DNA of 64,000 nucleotides. Origin: Caulobacter sp. (GTDB lineage: Bacteria; Pseudomonadota; Alphaproteobacteria; Caulobacterales; Caulobacteraceae). This document shows positions 46,741 through 55,733 of the stretch, in pieces. Position 1 is the first letter of the stretch, and each line of letters starts with the position of its first letter. A program made the position numbers and the translations under genes. The notes under the pieces are model-generated. The model saw only the letters and a list, made by a program, of their open reading frames with translations. It was not told the DNA's origin and did no database searches. Location: the NCBI GenBank assembly GCA_030645575.1, contig JAUSMJ010000029.1, positions 1 through 64,000 of the forward strand. The letters run 5' to 3'.

Positions 46741-48300
46741 ATGCCGCGTGCTTACGACGCGCGGGCCGGCGAGCGGTCTGTCTTTGACGCCCTGCTCGAG
46801 GCCCGCGACCGATACGGGGCGAAGAAGCCGATCCTCGAGGATCAGAACCGTACGCCGCTCAGCTACACCGACCTGATCCGGGGCAGTTTCGCGCTTGGCC
46901 GGAAGATCGCCGGGATCACGCACAAGGGCGAGAAGGTCGGCATCCTGCTGCCGTCCAGCGCCGGGGCGGTGGTCACCTTCTTCGGCCTGCACGCCTTCGG
47001 GCGCATCCCGACCATGCTGAACTTCACCGCCGGGCTGCGGAACCTGCGATCCGCCTGCAAACTGGCCGGGGTGAAGACGGTGCTGACGGCGCACGCCTTC
47101 ATCGAACAGGGCAAGCTGCACGACCTGGTCGATGCCCTGGAGGCCGGCGGCGCGACCATCGTCTATCTTGAAGACCTGCGCGCGAAGATCGGCCTGGCCG
47201 ACAAGCTGTTCGCGGCCACGGCGGCGATGTTCCCGCACCAGTTCCGGGCCAGGCTGCACTTCGACGAGCCGGGCGTGGTCCTGTTCACCTCCGGCAGTTT
47301 CGGCGCGCCGCGCGGCGTGGTGCTGAGCCACAGGAACCTGGTCGCCAACGTCCATCAGATCGAGGCCCATATCGCCCTCGACCCCGCCTGGGTGATGTTC
47401 AATCCCCTGCCGACCTTCCACTGTTTCGGCCTGACCGGTGGCGTGCTGCTGCCGATCCTGACCGGCATGAAGGCCTTCCAGTACCCCTCGCCGCTGCACA
47501 TCAAGCAGATCCCGGCGCTGATCCGCGAGTCCGGCGCCTCGATCCTGCTGGCCACCGACACCTTCGTGAACCAGTACGCGCGCTCGGCCGACCCGGGCGA
47601 TCTGTCGGGCCTGCGGTTCATCGTCTGCGGCGCCGAGAAGGTGCGCGAGGAGACCCACAACCTGATCGCCGAGCGGTTCGGTGACGTGCCCGTGCTCGAG
47701 GGCTATGGCGCCACCGAGGCTTCGCCCGTGGTGGCGGTCAACAAACCCACCGACAACCGCCGCGGCACGGTGGGCGGCATGCTGCCAGGCATGGAGACGC
47801 GCATCGAGACCGTCGAGGGCATCGCCGGCGGCGGCCGGCTGTTCCTGCGCGGGCCGAACGTCATGGCCGGCTACCTGAACGACAAGGGCGGGGTCGATCC
47901 GCTGCCGGGCGGCTGGCACGACACGGGCGACGTGGTGACCATCGAGGGCGACGACCGCTGGGTGACGATCAAGGGCCGGGTCAAGCGCTTCGCCAAGATC
48001 GGCGGCGAGATGGTCTCCCTGACCGCGGCCGAGGACCTGGCCGTGGCCGTCTGGCCCGAGGGCCGCCACGCCGTCATCGCCATGCCCGACAAGAAGAAGG
48101 GCGAGCGGCTGGTGCTGTTCACCGACCGGTCGGACGCCTCCGTCGAGCCCCTGCTGGCCCACGCCCAGACCCTGGGCGCGCCGGAACTGTCCGTGCCGCG
48201 CAAGATCGTCAGGATCGCCGAAGTCCCCGTGCTGGGCACCGGCAAGACCGACTATGTGGCGATCCAGCGCATGGCCGAGACAGAGCCGCGCGCGGCGTAG
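46741..48300 (+). CDS. AMP-dependent acyl-CoA/acyl-ACP synthetase
   Basis: The 519-residue ANL-family enzyme starts after GGGGAG. The A3 P-loop reads FTSGSFGAPRGVVLSHRN, where the usual TG is FG and the lysine is arginine. Other motifs are EGYGATEASPVV, GWHDTGDVV, IKGRVKRFAKIGGEMVSL and the C-terminal catalytic lysine in LGTGKTDY. The closest pattern is the acyl-ACP synthetase half of Aas, which reacylates lysophospholipids. The neighbouring lysophospholipase-like lipoprotein in the same direction fits a lipid-remodelling role; this is inference. Confidence 0.83.
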   Translation: MPRAYDARAGERSVFDALLEARDRYGAKKPILEDQNRTPLSYTDLIRGSFALGRKIAGITHKGEKVGILLPSSAGAVVTFFGLHAFGRIPTMLNFTAGLRNLRSACKLAGVKTVLTAHAFIEQGKLHDLVDALEAGGATIVYLEDLRAKIGLADKLFAATAAMFPHQFRARLHFDEPGVVLFTSGSFGAPRGVVLSHRNLVANVHQIEAHIALDPAWVMFNPLPTFHCFGLTGGVLLPILTGMKAFQYPSPLHIKQIPALIRESGASILLATDTFVNQYARSADPGDLSGLRFIVCGAEKVREETHNLIAERFGDVPVLEGYGATEASPVVAVNKPTDNRRGTVGGMLPGMETRIETVEGIAGGGRLFLRGPNVMAGYLNDKGGVDPLPGGWHDTGDVVTIEGDDRWVTIKGRVKRFAKIGGEMVSLTAAEDLAVAVWPEGRHAVIAMPDKKKGERLVLFTDRSDASVEPLLAHAQTLGAPELSVPRKIVRIAEVPVLGTGKTDYVAIQRMAETEPRAA

Positions 48301-48310
48301 CGTATTTTCC

Positions 48311-48459
48311 TTCTCCCGGAGGGAGAAGGTGGCCTGCGGAGCAGGTCGGATGAGGGATTAAGGTGGGCACGGCAGGGGGCGCCGCAACGCCCTCACCCTC
48401 CCATCCTGCTTCGCCAGGGCTTCGCGGGACGGGCCCCTCCCTCTCCCGTTGGGAGAAGG
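48311..48459. repeat. Dispersed palindromic repeat, family G
   Basis: The element begins with the hairpin TTCTCCCGGAGGGAGAA (48,311-48,327), followed by GGTGGCC...GGTCGGATGAGGG. It ends with CTCTCCCGTTGGGAGAAGGG. The inverted ends CCCTCACC and GGTGGCC-type sequences are typical of intergenic repeats in alphaproteobacteria. It occupies the gap between the convergent acyl-CoA synthetase and lpd genes and may end both transcripts. Confidence 0.7.
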
Positions 48460-48464
48460 GTCGG

Positions 48465-49868
48465 TCAGAGGTGCAGAACCCGCTCGTAGGCGTCCAGCAC
48501 GGCCTCGTGCATGGCCTCGCTCATGGTCGGGTGGGCGAAGACGGTGGCCATCAGGTCTTCTTCGGTGGCCTCCAGCGTCATGGCCACGACGAAGCCCTGG
48601 ATCATCTCGGTCACCTCGTGGCCGATCATGTGGGCGCCGAGCAGGGCCCCGGTCCTGCCGTCGAACACCGTCTTGACGAAGCCCTCGATCTCGCCGGCGG
48701 CCACGGCCTTGCCGTTCACGCGGAACGGGAACCGGCCGACCTTCGGCTCGCGCCCGGCGGCCCTGGCGGCGGCTTCGGTCAGGCCGACCGAGGCGACCTG
48801 GGGATTGGAATAGGTGCAGCCGGGGATCGGCGCGGTCAGACCCGCCGGCTTGAGCCCGGCGATATGCTCGACGCAGTGCACGCCCTCGTGGCTGGCCTTG
48901 TGCGCCAGCCAGGGCGGGCCGGCGATGTCGCCGATGGCGTAGAGGCCGGCGACATTGGTCTTGCCGTGGCCGTCGGTGACGACATGGCCGCGATCGACCG
49001 TCACGCCCAGGGTTTCGAGGCCGAGGTTTTCGACATTGCCGGTGATGCCGACGGCGACGATGGCGACATCGGCCTCCAGCGTCTCGGCCTTGCCGCCGGC
49101 TTCGAGGGCCACGGACACGCCGGACTTCGACTTCGACAGCCTGGTCACCTTGGCCGCCACGCGGAATTTCAGGCCGCGCTTCTCGAACGCCTTGTGGGCG
49201 GCCTTCGAGACCTCCTCGTCTTCCACCGGCAGGATGCGGTCGAGCGCCTCGATCACCGTAACATCCGCGCCCAACGCTCTGTAGAAGCTGGCGAATTCGA
49301 TGCCGATGGCGCCCGAGCCGATGACGATCAGGCTCCTGGGGCAGGCCTTGGCCGTCAGGGCGTCGCGATAGGTCCAGACCCGGTCGCCGTCGCTCTCCAG
49401 GCCGATGGCCGGGATCGTCCGGGCGCGGGCGCCGGTGGCCAGAATCACATGTTTCGCCGTGATCGTGCGGCTGCCGCCCGCGTTCAGGGCCACGGTCACC
49501 TTCGGCGCCGGCGAGCCCTTTTCGAGCGTCGCCACGCCCATCAACACCTCGACCTTGTGCTTCTTCATCAGGAAGCCGACCCCGCCCTCCATCTTCTTGG
49601 CCACGCCGCGCGAGCGGGCGATGATCCCGGGAAAGTCGAAGGCCGCGCCGCTCGCCGACAGGCCATAGTCGGCCAGGTGCGACAGCTGCTCATAGACCTC
49701 GCCGCTCTTGAGCAGGGCCTTGGTCGGGATGCAGCCCCAGTTGAGGCAGATGCCGCCGAGGTTCTCGCGCTCGACGATGGCCGTCTTCAGGCCCAGCTGG
49801 CTGGCGCGGATGGCGGTCACATAGCCGCCCGGGCCCGACCCGATGATGATGACGTCGAAATCGCTCAA
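48465..49868 (-). CDS. lpd: Dihydrolipoyl dehydrogenase (E3)
   Basis: The 467-residue flavoenzyme reoxidises dihydrolipoyl groups of PDH and sister complexes. The FAD motif GSGPGGYVTAIRA is followed by the redox disulfide C41/C46 in GGICLNWGCIPTK. The NAD motif GSGAIGIEFASFY and the catalytic pair H446/E451 (HPTMSE) are present. It starts with TTG, one base after the stop of the DUF3667 gene, with GGGAG upstream. It is the last gene of the pdh cluster. Confidence 0.96.
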   Translation of the reverse strand: MSDFDVIIIGSGPGGYVTAIRASQLGLKTAIVERENLGGICLNWGCIPTKALLKSGEVYEQLSHLADYGLSASGAAFDFPGIIARSRGVAKKMEGGVGFLMKKHKVEVLMGVATLEKGSPAPKVTVALNAGGSRTITAKHVILATGARARTIPAIGLESDGDRVWTYRDALTAKACPRSLIVIGSGAIGIEFASFYRALGADVTVIEALDRILPVEDEEVSKAAHKAFEKRGLKFRVAAKVTRLSKSKSGVSVALEAGGKAETLEADVAIVAVGITGNVENLGLETLGVTVDRGHVVTDGHGKTNVAGLYAIGDIAGPPWLAHKASHEGVHCVEHIAGLKPAGLTAPIPGCTYSNPQVASVGLTEAAARAAGREPKVGRFPFRVNGKAVAAGEIEGFVKTVFDGRTGALLGAHMIGHEVTEMIQGFVVAMTLEATEEDLMATVFAHPTMSEAMHEAVLDAYERVLHL

Positions 49869-49869
49869 G

Positions 49870-50817
49870 TCAGGACTCCCAGAAGCTCGCGGGCAGGTTC
49901 TGCATCGCCTGCCAGAAGAAGAACGCCGCTGTCAGCGGCAGCCAGATCAGGCCGACATAGACGGCCGAATGCACCAGACCCTTGGTCGCCGCGCCGGCCC
50001 AGCTCCGGCCGTAGTAGCCCTTCAGCCCGACCGTCAGGTAGACCTGATAGAGCAGCATCGCCACCGCCAGGCCGCCGCCCAGCCCGGTCATGTTCCACAG
50101 CGCGCCGACGATCAGCAGCAGGAACAGGGTGGTGTGGGCCCAGAGGGCGAAGATGGCGTGGTCGGCCACCAGCGTGCCTCGCCGGTAGAACGGCCAGAGC
50201 AGCAGGGCGTACACGGGCATCAGCAGCCACAGCAGCCGTGGCGCCCAGGTCGCGATCAGGTCGTTGGTCCGGGCGGGCTCGTCGGCCAGATTACGCACCA
50301 GCATGACGTAGGACCGGTTGGTTTCATCGACCGGCCCGGCCAGGAACCGGTCGAACGCGGCCACCACCTGCGGGTCCCGCGCGGCGACGGTGCGCGGATG
50401 CAGCCAGGTCTCGTGCAGGCGGAAGTGGTCGCCATCAACCCCAGCCGCCTTCATCAGCACGACGGGCGCGCCAGGGCTGGTCCGCTCGACGCGCAGCTGG
50501 AAGAAGGCCACGTCGAACAGGCCCAGAAACAGGAAGAACAGCACCGTCGCCGAGACATACAGCTTGAACGGCGACAGGTAGCGTTTGGTGTCCCCGTCCC
50601 GCAGGCCGCGCAGGATCCGGCCCGGATCGATGGCCAGGTCGCGCAGGGTCGAGGGCACATGCTCGGTGAACGAGAAGAAGGTGTCGAACAGGTCTGTCAG
50701 CAGATGACGCAGCTCGCGCCGGGGCGGGGCGTTGTCCTCGCCGCAGGCATGGCAGAACCGGCCCACCAGCGGCGTTCCGCAATCGTCGCACGCGGGTTGT
50801 TCCGCCGGAACGGCCAA
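49870..50817 (-). CDS. DUF3667-type zinc-ribbon membrane protein
   Basis: The 315-residue protein begins with a zinc ribbon of two CxxC pairs (CDDCGTPLVGRFCHACGE). It continues with RELRHLLTDLFDTFFSFTEHVPSTLRDLAIDPGRILRGLRDGDTKRYLSPFKLYVSATVLFF in pieces typical of DUF3667. At least four membrane segments follow. Function is unknown for the family. It starts with TTG behind GAGAGG. It sits between pdhC and lpd, 19 bases after pdhC, so it is co-transcribed with PDH genes for no evident reason. Confidence 0.75.
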   Translation of the reverse strand: MAVPAEQPACDDCGTPLVGRFCHACGEDNAPPRRELRHLLTDLFDTFFSFTEHVPSTLRDLAIDPGRILRGLRDGDTKRYLSPFKLYVSATVLFFLFLGLFDVAFFQLRVERTSPGAPVVLMKAAGVDGDHFRLHETWLHPRTVAARDPQVVAAFDRFLAGPVDETNRSYVMLVRNLADEPARTNDLIATWAPRLLWLLMPVYALLLWPFYRRGTLVADHAIFALWAHTTLFLLLIVGALWNMTGLGGGLAVAMLLYQVYLTVGLKGYYGRSWAGAATKGLVHSAVYVGLIWLPLTAAFFFWQAMQNLPASFWES

Positions 50818-50836
50818 GGCAGCCTCTCGCCCCGAC

Positions 50837-52168
50837 CTAGACGATCATCGTCAGCGGCTCTTCGATCAGCGCCTTGAACGCCGCCAGGAAGCGGCCACCG
50901 ATCGCGCCATCGACCGCGCGGTGGTCGCAGGTCAGGGTCACGGTCATCACCGTGGCGATGGCCAGGGCGCCGTTCTTCACGACCGGCCGCGGCTCCCCGG
51001 CCCCGACGCTGAGGATGCAGGCCTGCGGCTCGTTGAGGATCGAGGCGAACGAGCGGATGCCCATCATGCCCATGTTGCTGACCGAGAAGGTGCCGCCCTG
51101 GAATTCCTCGGGCTTGAGCTTCTTGTCGCGGGCGCGGGCGGCCAGATCCTTCGCCTCGATCGCGATCTGGGCCAGGCCCTTGGTCTCGGCGGCGCGGATG
51201 ATCGGGGTGATCAGCCCGCCGTCGATGGCCACGGCCATGGCGATGTCCGCGTGGTGGTGCAGGGCGATGCCTTCGGGGGTGTAGCTGGCGTTGGCCTCGG
51301 GCACGCGCTTGAGGGCCACGGCCACGGCCTTGATCACCAGGTCGTTGACGCTGACCTTGACGCCGTCCTTCTCGAGCAGGGCGTTGATCCTGGCCCGTGC
51401 GGCCAGCAGGCCGTCGATCTCCAGATCGATGGTCAGCGGGAAGTGCGGCACGTCGCGGAAGCTGTCGGTCATCCGCCGGGCGATGGTCTTGCGCATGCCG
51501 TCCAGCGGGATCAGGTCGTAGCTGCCGGCCGGGATGCCCTGTTGCTCCAGCGACTGGACCTGGCGCTTGTCCTCCGACTTGCCCTCCGAAGCCTTGGCGA
51601 AGGAGGGGGCCTTGCCGCGGGCGGCATCGACGTCGGCCTTGATCACCCGGCCGTGCGGGCCCGAGCCGGCGATGGTTTTGAGATCGATGCCGGCGGCCTG
51701 GGCCAGGCGCCGGGCCAGCGGCGAGGCGAACACGCGCTCGCCGGACGCGCCGTTAAGTTGCGGGAGCGGTTGGCCCCCTCCACCAGGCTTCGCCTGGTCC
51801 CCCTCCCCCTGCGGGGGAGGATCCGCCTTCACAGCGGCCGGCGCGGGTTCGGATGCTCCCCCCTTGGGGGAGCTGTCAGCCGGAACGGCTGACTGAGGGG
51901 GCTTTGGCGCGGGCGCGGCACTCTCCCCCTCCCCCGCCAACCGCGCGATCACCGCGTTGACCTTCACGCCCTCGGTCCCCGCATCGACCAGCAGCGCCTC
52001 GACCACGCCCTCATCGACGGCCTCGACCTCCATGGTCGCCTTGTCGGTCTCGATCTCGGCTATGACATCGCCGGCTCGCACGGTGTCGCCCGCCTTCACG
52101 TGCCATTTGGCCAGCGTCCCCTCCTCCATGGTCGGGGACAGGGCCGGCATGAGGATCTCGATGGACAT
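50837..52168 (-). CDS. pdhC: Pyruvate dehydrogenase E2, dihydrolipoyl acetyltransferase
   Basis: The 443-residue E2 has one lipoyl domain (2-76, lipoylated K43 in [10 protein letters not shown]), a linker (77-143), an E3/E1-binding domain (about 146-183, [17 protein letters not shown]...GRVIKADV), a second linker, and the catalytic domain from about 215. The active site is H416 and D420 in [11 protein letters not shown]. Residues 89-132 of the first linker and 188-195 of the second are encoded by dispersed repeats that also occur between genes. The linker is still Ala/Pro/Gly-rich, as E2 linkers need to be. The stop of the GFA-domain gene directly precedes its ATG. Confidence 0.95.
   Translation of the reverse strand: MSIEILMPALSPTMEEGTLAKWHVKAGDTVRAGDVIAEIETDKATMEVEAVDEGVVEALLVDAGTEGVKVNAVIARLAGEGESAAPAPKPPQSAVPADSSPKGGASEPAPAAVKADPPPQGEGDQAKPGGGGQPLPQLNGASGERVFASPLARRLAQAAGIDLKTIAGSGPHGRVIKADVDAARGKAPSFAKASEGKSEDKRQVQSLEQQGIPAGSYDLIPLDGMRKTIARRMTDSFRDVPHFPLTIDLEIDGLLAARARINALLEKDGVKVSVNDLVIKAVAVALKRVPEANASYTPEGIALHHHADIAMAVAIDGGLITPIIRAAETKGLAQIAIEAKDLAARARDKKLKPEEFQGGTFSVSNMGMMGIRSFASILNEPQACILSVGAGEPRPVVKNGALAIATVMTVTLTCDHRAVDGAIGGRFLAAFKALIEEPLTMIV
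51583..51606. repeat. Family E repeat inside pdhC
   Basis: CTCCGAAGCCTTGGCGAAGG at this place recurs at 54,219-54,242 between pdhA and pdhB. In pdhC it encodes PSFAKASEG of the second interdomain linker. It is a short imperfect palindrome with CCTCCG and AAGGAGG ends. Confidence 0.6.
51773..51902. repeat. Family C repeat pair inside the pdhC linker
   Basis: Two modules are present. One (51,773-51,822) reads CCCCCTCCACC...GGTCCCCCTCCCC with a terminal GGGGGAGG hairpin. The other (51,853-51,902) reads GCTCCCC...GGGGGAGCTGTCAG...CTGACTGAGGGGGC. The same two modules in opposite order lie between ftsB and eno (55,734-55,886). Here they are translated, on the minus strand, as the Pro/Gly-rich linker. 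Confidence 0.8.
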
Positions 52169-52570
52169 TCAGTCTTCCTTACTGAGATGCGCCAGGGCGG
52201 CCGCGTGGACCTCCCAGTTCTGGCCGTCGAAGGCCTCGATGCGCAGATCGAGGCCCTCGGTGGTGTCGAGGCAGCGGGCGTTGACCGACCAGCCGTCCGG
52301 ATTGGAGCGGGGCCGATAGAAGCTCTTCACGCCGCAGACCTTGCAGAAGGTGTGCTGCGCGACGCCGGTGTTGAAGGTGTAGGTGGTGATCTGGTCAGCC
52401 CCGGACGTCAGGCGGAAGCGGCTTTCCGGCACGATGACGTGGATGAAGCCGACCTTTTCGCACATCGAGCAGTTGCAGGTCTGGGCCTCGACCACGGCCG
52501 GCAGGTCCGCCTCGAAGCGGACCGCGCCGCAGTGGCAGCCGCCGGTGTGGACATGGGTTGCGCCAGTCAT
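52169..52570 (-). CDS. GFA/CENP-V-domain zinc protein
   Basis: The 133-residue protein has the glutathione-dependent formaldehyde-activating (GFA) fold. Zinc ligands appear as CHCGAVRFE, CNCSMCEKVG and TFCKVCGVKSFY. The family also includes S-glutathionylation-related and carbon-sulfur lyases, so no reaction is assigned. It is inserted between pdhB and pdhC. Its stop is directly followed by the pdhC ATG (TGAATG), so it is translated within the pdh operon. Confidence 0.82.
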   Translation of the reverse strand: MTGATHVHTGGCHCGAVRFEADLPAVVEAQTCNCSMCEKVGFIHVIVPESRFRLTSGADQITTYTFNTGVAQHTFCKVCGVKSFYRPRSNPDGWSVNARCLDTTEGLDLRIEAFDGQNWEVHAAALAHLSKED

Positions 52571-52654
52571 CGCTCACATCCCGTGCGTGGTTCGAGACGC
52601 TCGGCTGATGCCTCGCTCCTCACCATGACGAAGAAATGTGCAACCCAACCCTGC

Positions 52655-52700
52655 ACGTCATCCTGAGGAGCGGCAAAGCCGCGTCTCGAAGGACGCAGGG
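52655..52700. repeat. Family D repeat unit between pdhB and the GFA gene
   Basis: ACGTCATCCTGAGGAGC...GCGTCTCGAAGGACGCAGGG is one unit of a repeat whose paired copies lie inside pdhB at 53,749-53,885. Here it is non-coding, in the 151-base gap between pdhB and the GFA-domain gene. Confidence 0.75.
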
Positions 52701-52721
52701 CTGTATGGGCCGTCGGAATCA

Positions 52722-54140
52722 TCACCGGTAACACACCGCCTTCACCGCCCGGACGATCTTGTCCGGACCGGGCAGCGACAGGGCTTCCAGGTTGGCGGCG
52801 TAGGGCAGCGGGACGTCTTCCTGATGCACCCGCAGCGGCGGGGCGTCGAGGTAGTCGAAGGCGTGCTCGACGACCCGGGCGACGATCTCGGCGCCGACGC
52901 CCATCGGGCCCCAGCCTTCCTCGGCGCTGACCAGGCGATTGGTCTTGCGCACGCTTTGCAGGATCGTCTCGTGGTCCAGCGGCCGCAGCGTGCGCAGGTC
53001 GATGACCTCCGCCTCGATGCCCTCGGCGGCCAGGTCCTCGGCCGCTTTCAGGGCCAGGCCGACCATGCGGCTGTGGGCCGTGATGGTCACGTCCTTGCCC
53101 TCGCGGCGGACCCTGGCCTTGCCGATCGGGACGACCCAGTCATCGACCTCGGGGATGTCGAACTCCACGCCGTACATCATCTCGTGCTCGAGGAAGACGA
53201 CGGGGTTGGGGTCGCGGATGGCCGCCTTGAGCAGGCCCTTGGCGTCGGCGGCGTCGTAGGGCGCGATGACCTTCAGGCCGGGGATCTGGGCGTACCAGGC
53301 GCTGTAGTCCTGGCTGTGCTGGGCCCCGACCCGACTGGCCGCGCCGTTGGGACCGCGGAACACGATCGACGCCCGGATCTGGCCGCCGGACATGTAGTGC
53401 GCCTTGGCGGCGGAGTTGATGATCTGGTCGATGGCCTGCATGCCGAAGTTCCAGGTCATGAACTCGACGATGGGTTTCAGGCCGGCCATGGCCGCCCCGA
53501 CGCCCAGGCCCGCGAAGCCGTGCTCGGTGATCGGGGTGTCGATGACGCGGCGGGGGCCGAATTCCTGCAGCAGTTCCCGGCTGACCTTGTAGGCGCCCTG
53601 GTACTGCGCGACCTCCTCGCCCATCAGGAACACGTCGCCGTCGCGGCGCATCTCCTCGGCCATGGCGTCGCGCAGGGCGTCGCGCACGGTGATACGGACC
53701 ATTTTGGCGCCGGCGGGGATTTCGGGATCTTGAAGCTGGACCGCCGTTGCGTCCTTCGACACGGCGCTTTGCGCCTGCTCAGGATGACGTGGAGGGGTGG
53801 GCTCGGCTTTGGCGGCAGGGGCTGCGAACCCACCCTTTACGTCATCCTGAGCAGCCGCCGCAGGCGGCGTGTCGAAGGACGCAGGGGCGCTGGCGGCGCC
53901 CTCGCCCAGCCGCGCGATCGGCGTGTTGACCTTCACATTCTCGGTCCCGGCGGGCACGAGGATCGCGCCCACGACGCCCTCATCGACGGCCTCGACCTCC
54001 ATGGTCGCCTTGTCAGTCTCGATCTCGGCGATGACGTCGCCCGCCTTCACGGTGTCGCCCGCCTTCACGTGCCATTTGGCGAGGGTGCCCTCCTCCATCG
54101 TTGGAGACAGCGCGGGCATGAGAATCTCGACCGAACTCAT
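52722..54140 (-). CDS. pdhB: Pyruvate dehydrogenase E1 beta subunit with N-terminal lipoyl domain
   Basis: The 472-residue protein starts at ATG 54,140 after GGAGCGAAGAAGG. Residues 2-77 are a lipoyl domain (K44 in ETDKATMEV) almost identical to that of PdhC; lipoylated E1beta is known from several alphaproteobacteria. Residues 86-131 form a repeat-encoded linker. From about 140 ([22 protein letters not shown]) the transketolase-type E1beta core follows, with [19 protein letters not shown] and [17 protein letters not shown]. It pairs with PdhA, encoded just upstream. Confidence 0.95.
   Translation of the reverse strand: MSSVEILMPALSPTMEEGTLAKWHVKAGDTVKAGDVIAEIETDKATMEVEAVDEGVVGAILVPAGTENVKVNTPIARLGEGAASAPASFDTPPAAAAQDDVKGGFAAPAAKAEPTPPRHPEQAQSAVSKDATAVQLQDPEIPAGAKMVRITVRDALRDAMAEEMRRDGDVFLMGEEVAQYQGAYKVSRELLQEFGPRRVIDTPITEHGFAGLGVGAAMAGLKPIVEFMTWNFGMQAIDQIINSAAKAHYMSGGQIRASIVFRGPNGAASRVGAQHSQDYSAWYAQIPGLKVIAPYDAADAKGLLKAAIRDPNPVVFLEHEMMYGVEFDIPEVDDWVVPIGKARVRREGKDVTITAHSRMVGLALKAAEDLAAEGIEAEVIDLRTLRPLDHETILQSVRKTNRLVSAEEGWGPMGVGAEIVARVVEHAFDYLDAPPLRVHQEDVPLPYAANLEALSLPGPDKIVRAVKAVCYR
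53749..53885. repeat. Inverted pair of family D repeats inside the pdhB linker
   Basis: Unit 1 (53,749-53,790) reads GCGTCCTTCGACAC...GCTCAGGATGACGT. Unit 2 (53,838-53,885) reads ACGTCATCCTGAGC...GTGTCGAAGGACGCAGG, its inverted match, with 47 bases between. The non-coding unit at 52,655-52,700 is closely similar. Translated on the minus strand they give Ala/Pro-rich and Ser/Lys-bearing linker sequence ([17 protein letters not shown] for unit 1). Confidence 0.82.
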
Positions 54141-54218
54141 CCTTCTTCGCTCCTGCGGAGCTTCGAAGGACAAGCCGTCCTCGGCCCCGAGTAAGAGTTG
54201 GTGTGTTGGAGGATGAAT

Positions 54219-54242
54219 CCTCCGAAGCCTTGGCGAAGGAGG
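54219..54242. repeat. Family E repeat between pdhA and pdhB
   Basis: CCTCCGAAGCCTTGGCGAAG followed by GAGG forms an imperfect hairpin directly after the pdhA stop. The same motif is found inside pdhC at 51,583-51,606. Confidence 0.6.
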
Positions 54243-54243
54243 A

Positions 54244-55284
54244 TCACTGCGCGGCCTCCAGATAGACGTCGGTGTACAGCTCGGACGGGTCGGGCTCGGG
54301 GCTGGTGCGGGCGAATTCGGCGGCGGCGGCGACAATGGCCTTGACCTCCGCGTCGATGACCTTCAGCTCGTCCTCGCCGACCTTGAGGCTGGCCAGTCTT
54401 TCCCGAAGGTGATCAATCGGATCGCGGGTCTTCTTGACCTCATCGACCTCTTCCTTGGTGCGGTATTTGGCCGGGTCGCTCATCGAGTGGCCGCGGTAGC
54501 GATAGGTCTTCATCTCGAGGATGTAGGGTCCCTTGCCGGACCGGGCGTGCTCGGCGGCCTTCAGCCCCGCGGCGGCGACCGCCTCGACGTCCATGCCGTC
54601 GACTTCCTCGCCCGGAATGTTGAACGACACGCCGCGCTTGTGCAGCCGGGTCTCCGACGAGGACCGCTCGATCGAGGTGCCCATGGCGTACTGGTTGTTC
54701 TCAACCACATAGACGACCGGCAGGCTCCACAGCTCGGCCATGTTGAAGCTCTCGTAGACCTGGCCCTGGTTGGCCGCCCCGTCGCCGAAGTAGGTGAAGC
54801 TGACCGCGCCGTCGCCGCGATACTTGTCGGCCAGGGCCAGGCCGGTGCCCAGGCTGACCTGGGCTCCGACGATGCCGTGGCCGCCGTAAAAGCCCTCGGC
54901 GGTCGAGAACATGTGCATCGAGCCGCCCTTGCCCTTCGACGAGCCGCCGGCCCGGCCGGTCAGCTCGGCCATGACCGCGTTCGGGTCCATGCCCGCGGCC
55001 AGCATGTGGCCGTGGTCGCGGTAGCCGGTGATGATCTGGTCGCCGGGCCTGCGGATGGCGTCCATGCCCACCGCGATGGCTTCCTGGCCGATGTAGAGGT
55101 GGCAGAAGCCGCCGATCAGCCCCATGCCGTACAGCTGGCCGGCCCGTTCCTCGAACCGGCGGATGAGCAGCATGTCGCGATAGAACTTGAGCAGCCGCGC
55201 CCGCGACGCGCCCTTAAGGCTTGAATTGACAACGTTGTCAGCGGCCTTCCCCGAAGTTGTTTCCGCTTTACGCGCCCGCGCCAT
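54244..55284 (-). CDS. pdhA: Pyruvate dehydrogenase E1 alpha subunit
   Basis: The 346-residue subunit binds thiamine diphosphate with the motif [20 protein letters not shown]...[11 protein letters not shown]. The phosphorylation-loop region [20 protein letters not shown] is conserved. The N-terminus has a short basic extension before [22 protein letters not shown]. With PdhB it decarboxylates pyruvate and acetylates the lipoyl groups. It heads the run pdhA-pdhB-GFA-pdhC-DUF3667-lpd. Confidence 0.96.
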   Translation of the reverse strand: MARARKAETTSGKAADNVVNSSLKGASRARLLKFYRDMLLIRRFEERAGQLYGMGLIGGFCHLYIGQEAIAVGMDAIRRPGDQIITGYRDHGHMLAAGMDPNAVMAELTGRAGGSSKGKGGSMHMFSTAEGFYGGHGIVGAQVSLGTGLALADKYRGDGAVSFTYFGDGAANQGQVYESFNMAELWSLPVVYVVENNQYAMGTSIERSSSETRLHKRGVSFNIPGEEVDGMDVEAVAAAGLKAAEHARSGKGPYILEMKTYRYRGHSMSDPAKYRTKEEVDEVKKTRDPIDHLRERLASLKVGEDELKVIDAEVKAIVAAAAEFARTSPEPDPSELYTDVYLEAAQ

Positions 55285-55360
55285 CGCATGCTCCCTTGGA
55301 TCGTCTCATTCGCGGCCAGTCCGTCCCTCGCTGAGCGCCGGGATGGAAAACCGCCCCCGG

Positions 55361-55657
55361 TCAGGGCTTGGTGCGGATCACATAATCTTTGGGGTCCGCG
55401 AATCCCAGCAAAGACCGCGCGCGTTCCTCAAGAAGGTCCGCCGACAGGCTTCCGTCGCGTAATAGCCGGGCCCGGGCCTCCAGGTCCACCCTGCGACCGT
55501 GCAGATCGGCCAGTTCGCGCGTTCTTTCGGCAAGCAGCGCCCGCCGTTGCGATCCCAGCAGCAATCCGCGTTCCCCGGTCAGGCCGTGGAACACGAAGTA
55601 GACGATCAGCCCGAGCAGGGCGATGGTCGGAAGAAGGGGCTGCAGGCGTTGGAACAC
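55361..55657 (-). CDS. ftsB: Cell-division protein FtsB/DivIC-like
   Basis: The 98-residue protein has one N-terminal membrane helix (LLPTIALLGLIVYFVFHGL), then a coiled-coil stretch (SQRRALLAERTRELADLHGRR) and the C-terminal box SLLGFADPKDYVIR. This is the septum-formation-initiator family, whose members join FtsL and FtsQ at the division site. It starts with GTG. Its place between eno and pdhA is the common one in Caulobacterales. Confidence 0.88.
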   Translation of the reverse strand: MFQRLQPLLPTIALLGLIVYFVFHGLTGERGLLLGSQRRALLAERTRELADLHGRRVDLEARARLLRDGSLSADLLEERARSLLGFADPKDYVIRTKP

Positions 55658-55733
55658 GCTGGCGAATCCGGGCGGCGGTACGGAGGCGACTTTGGTGTGG
55701 TGTGGTTAAGGGGTCGCTAATCTTCGGGGCCTT

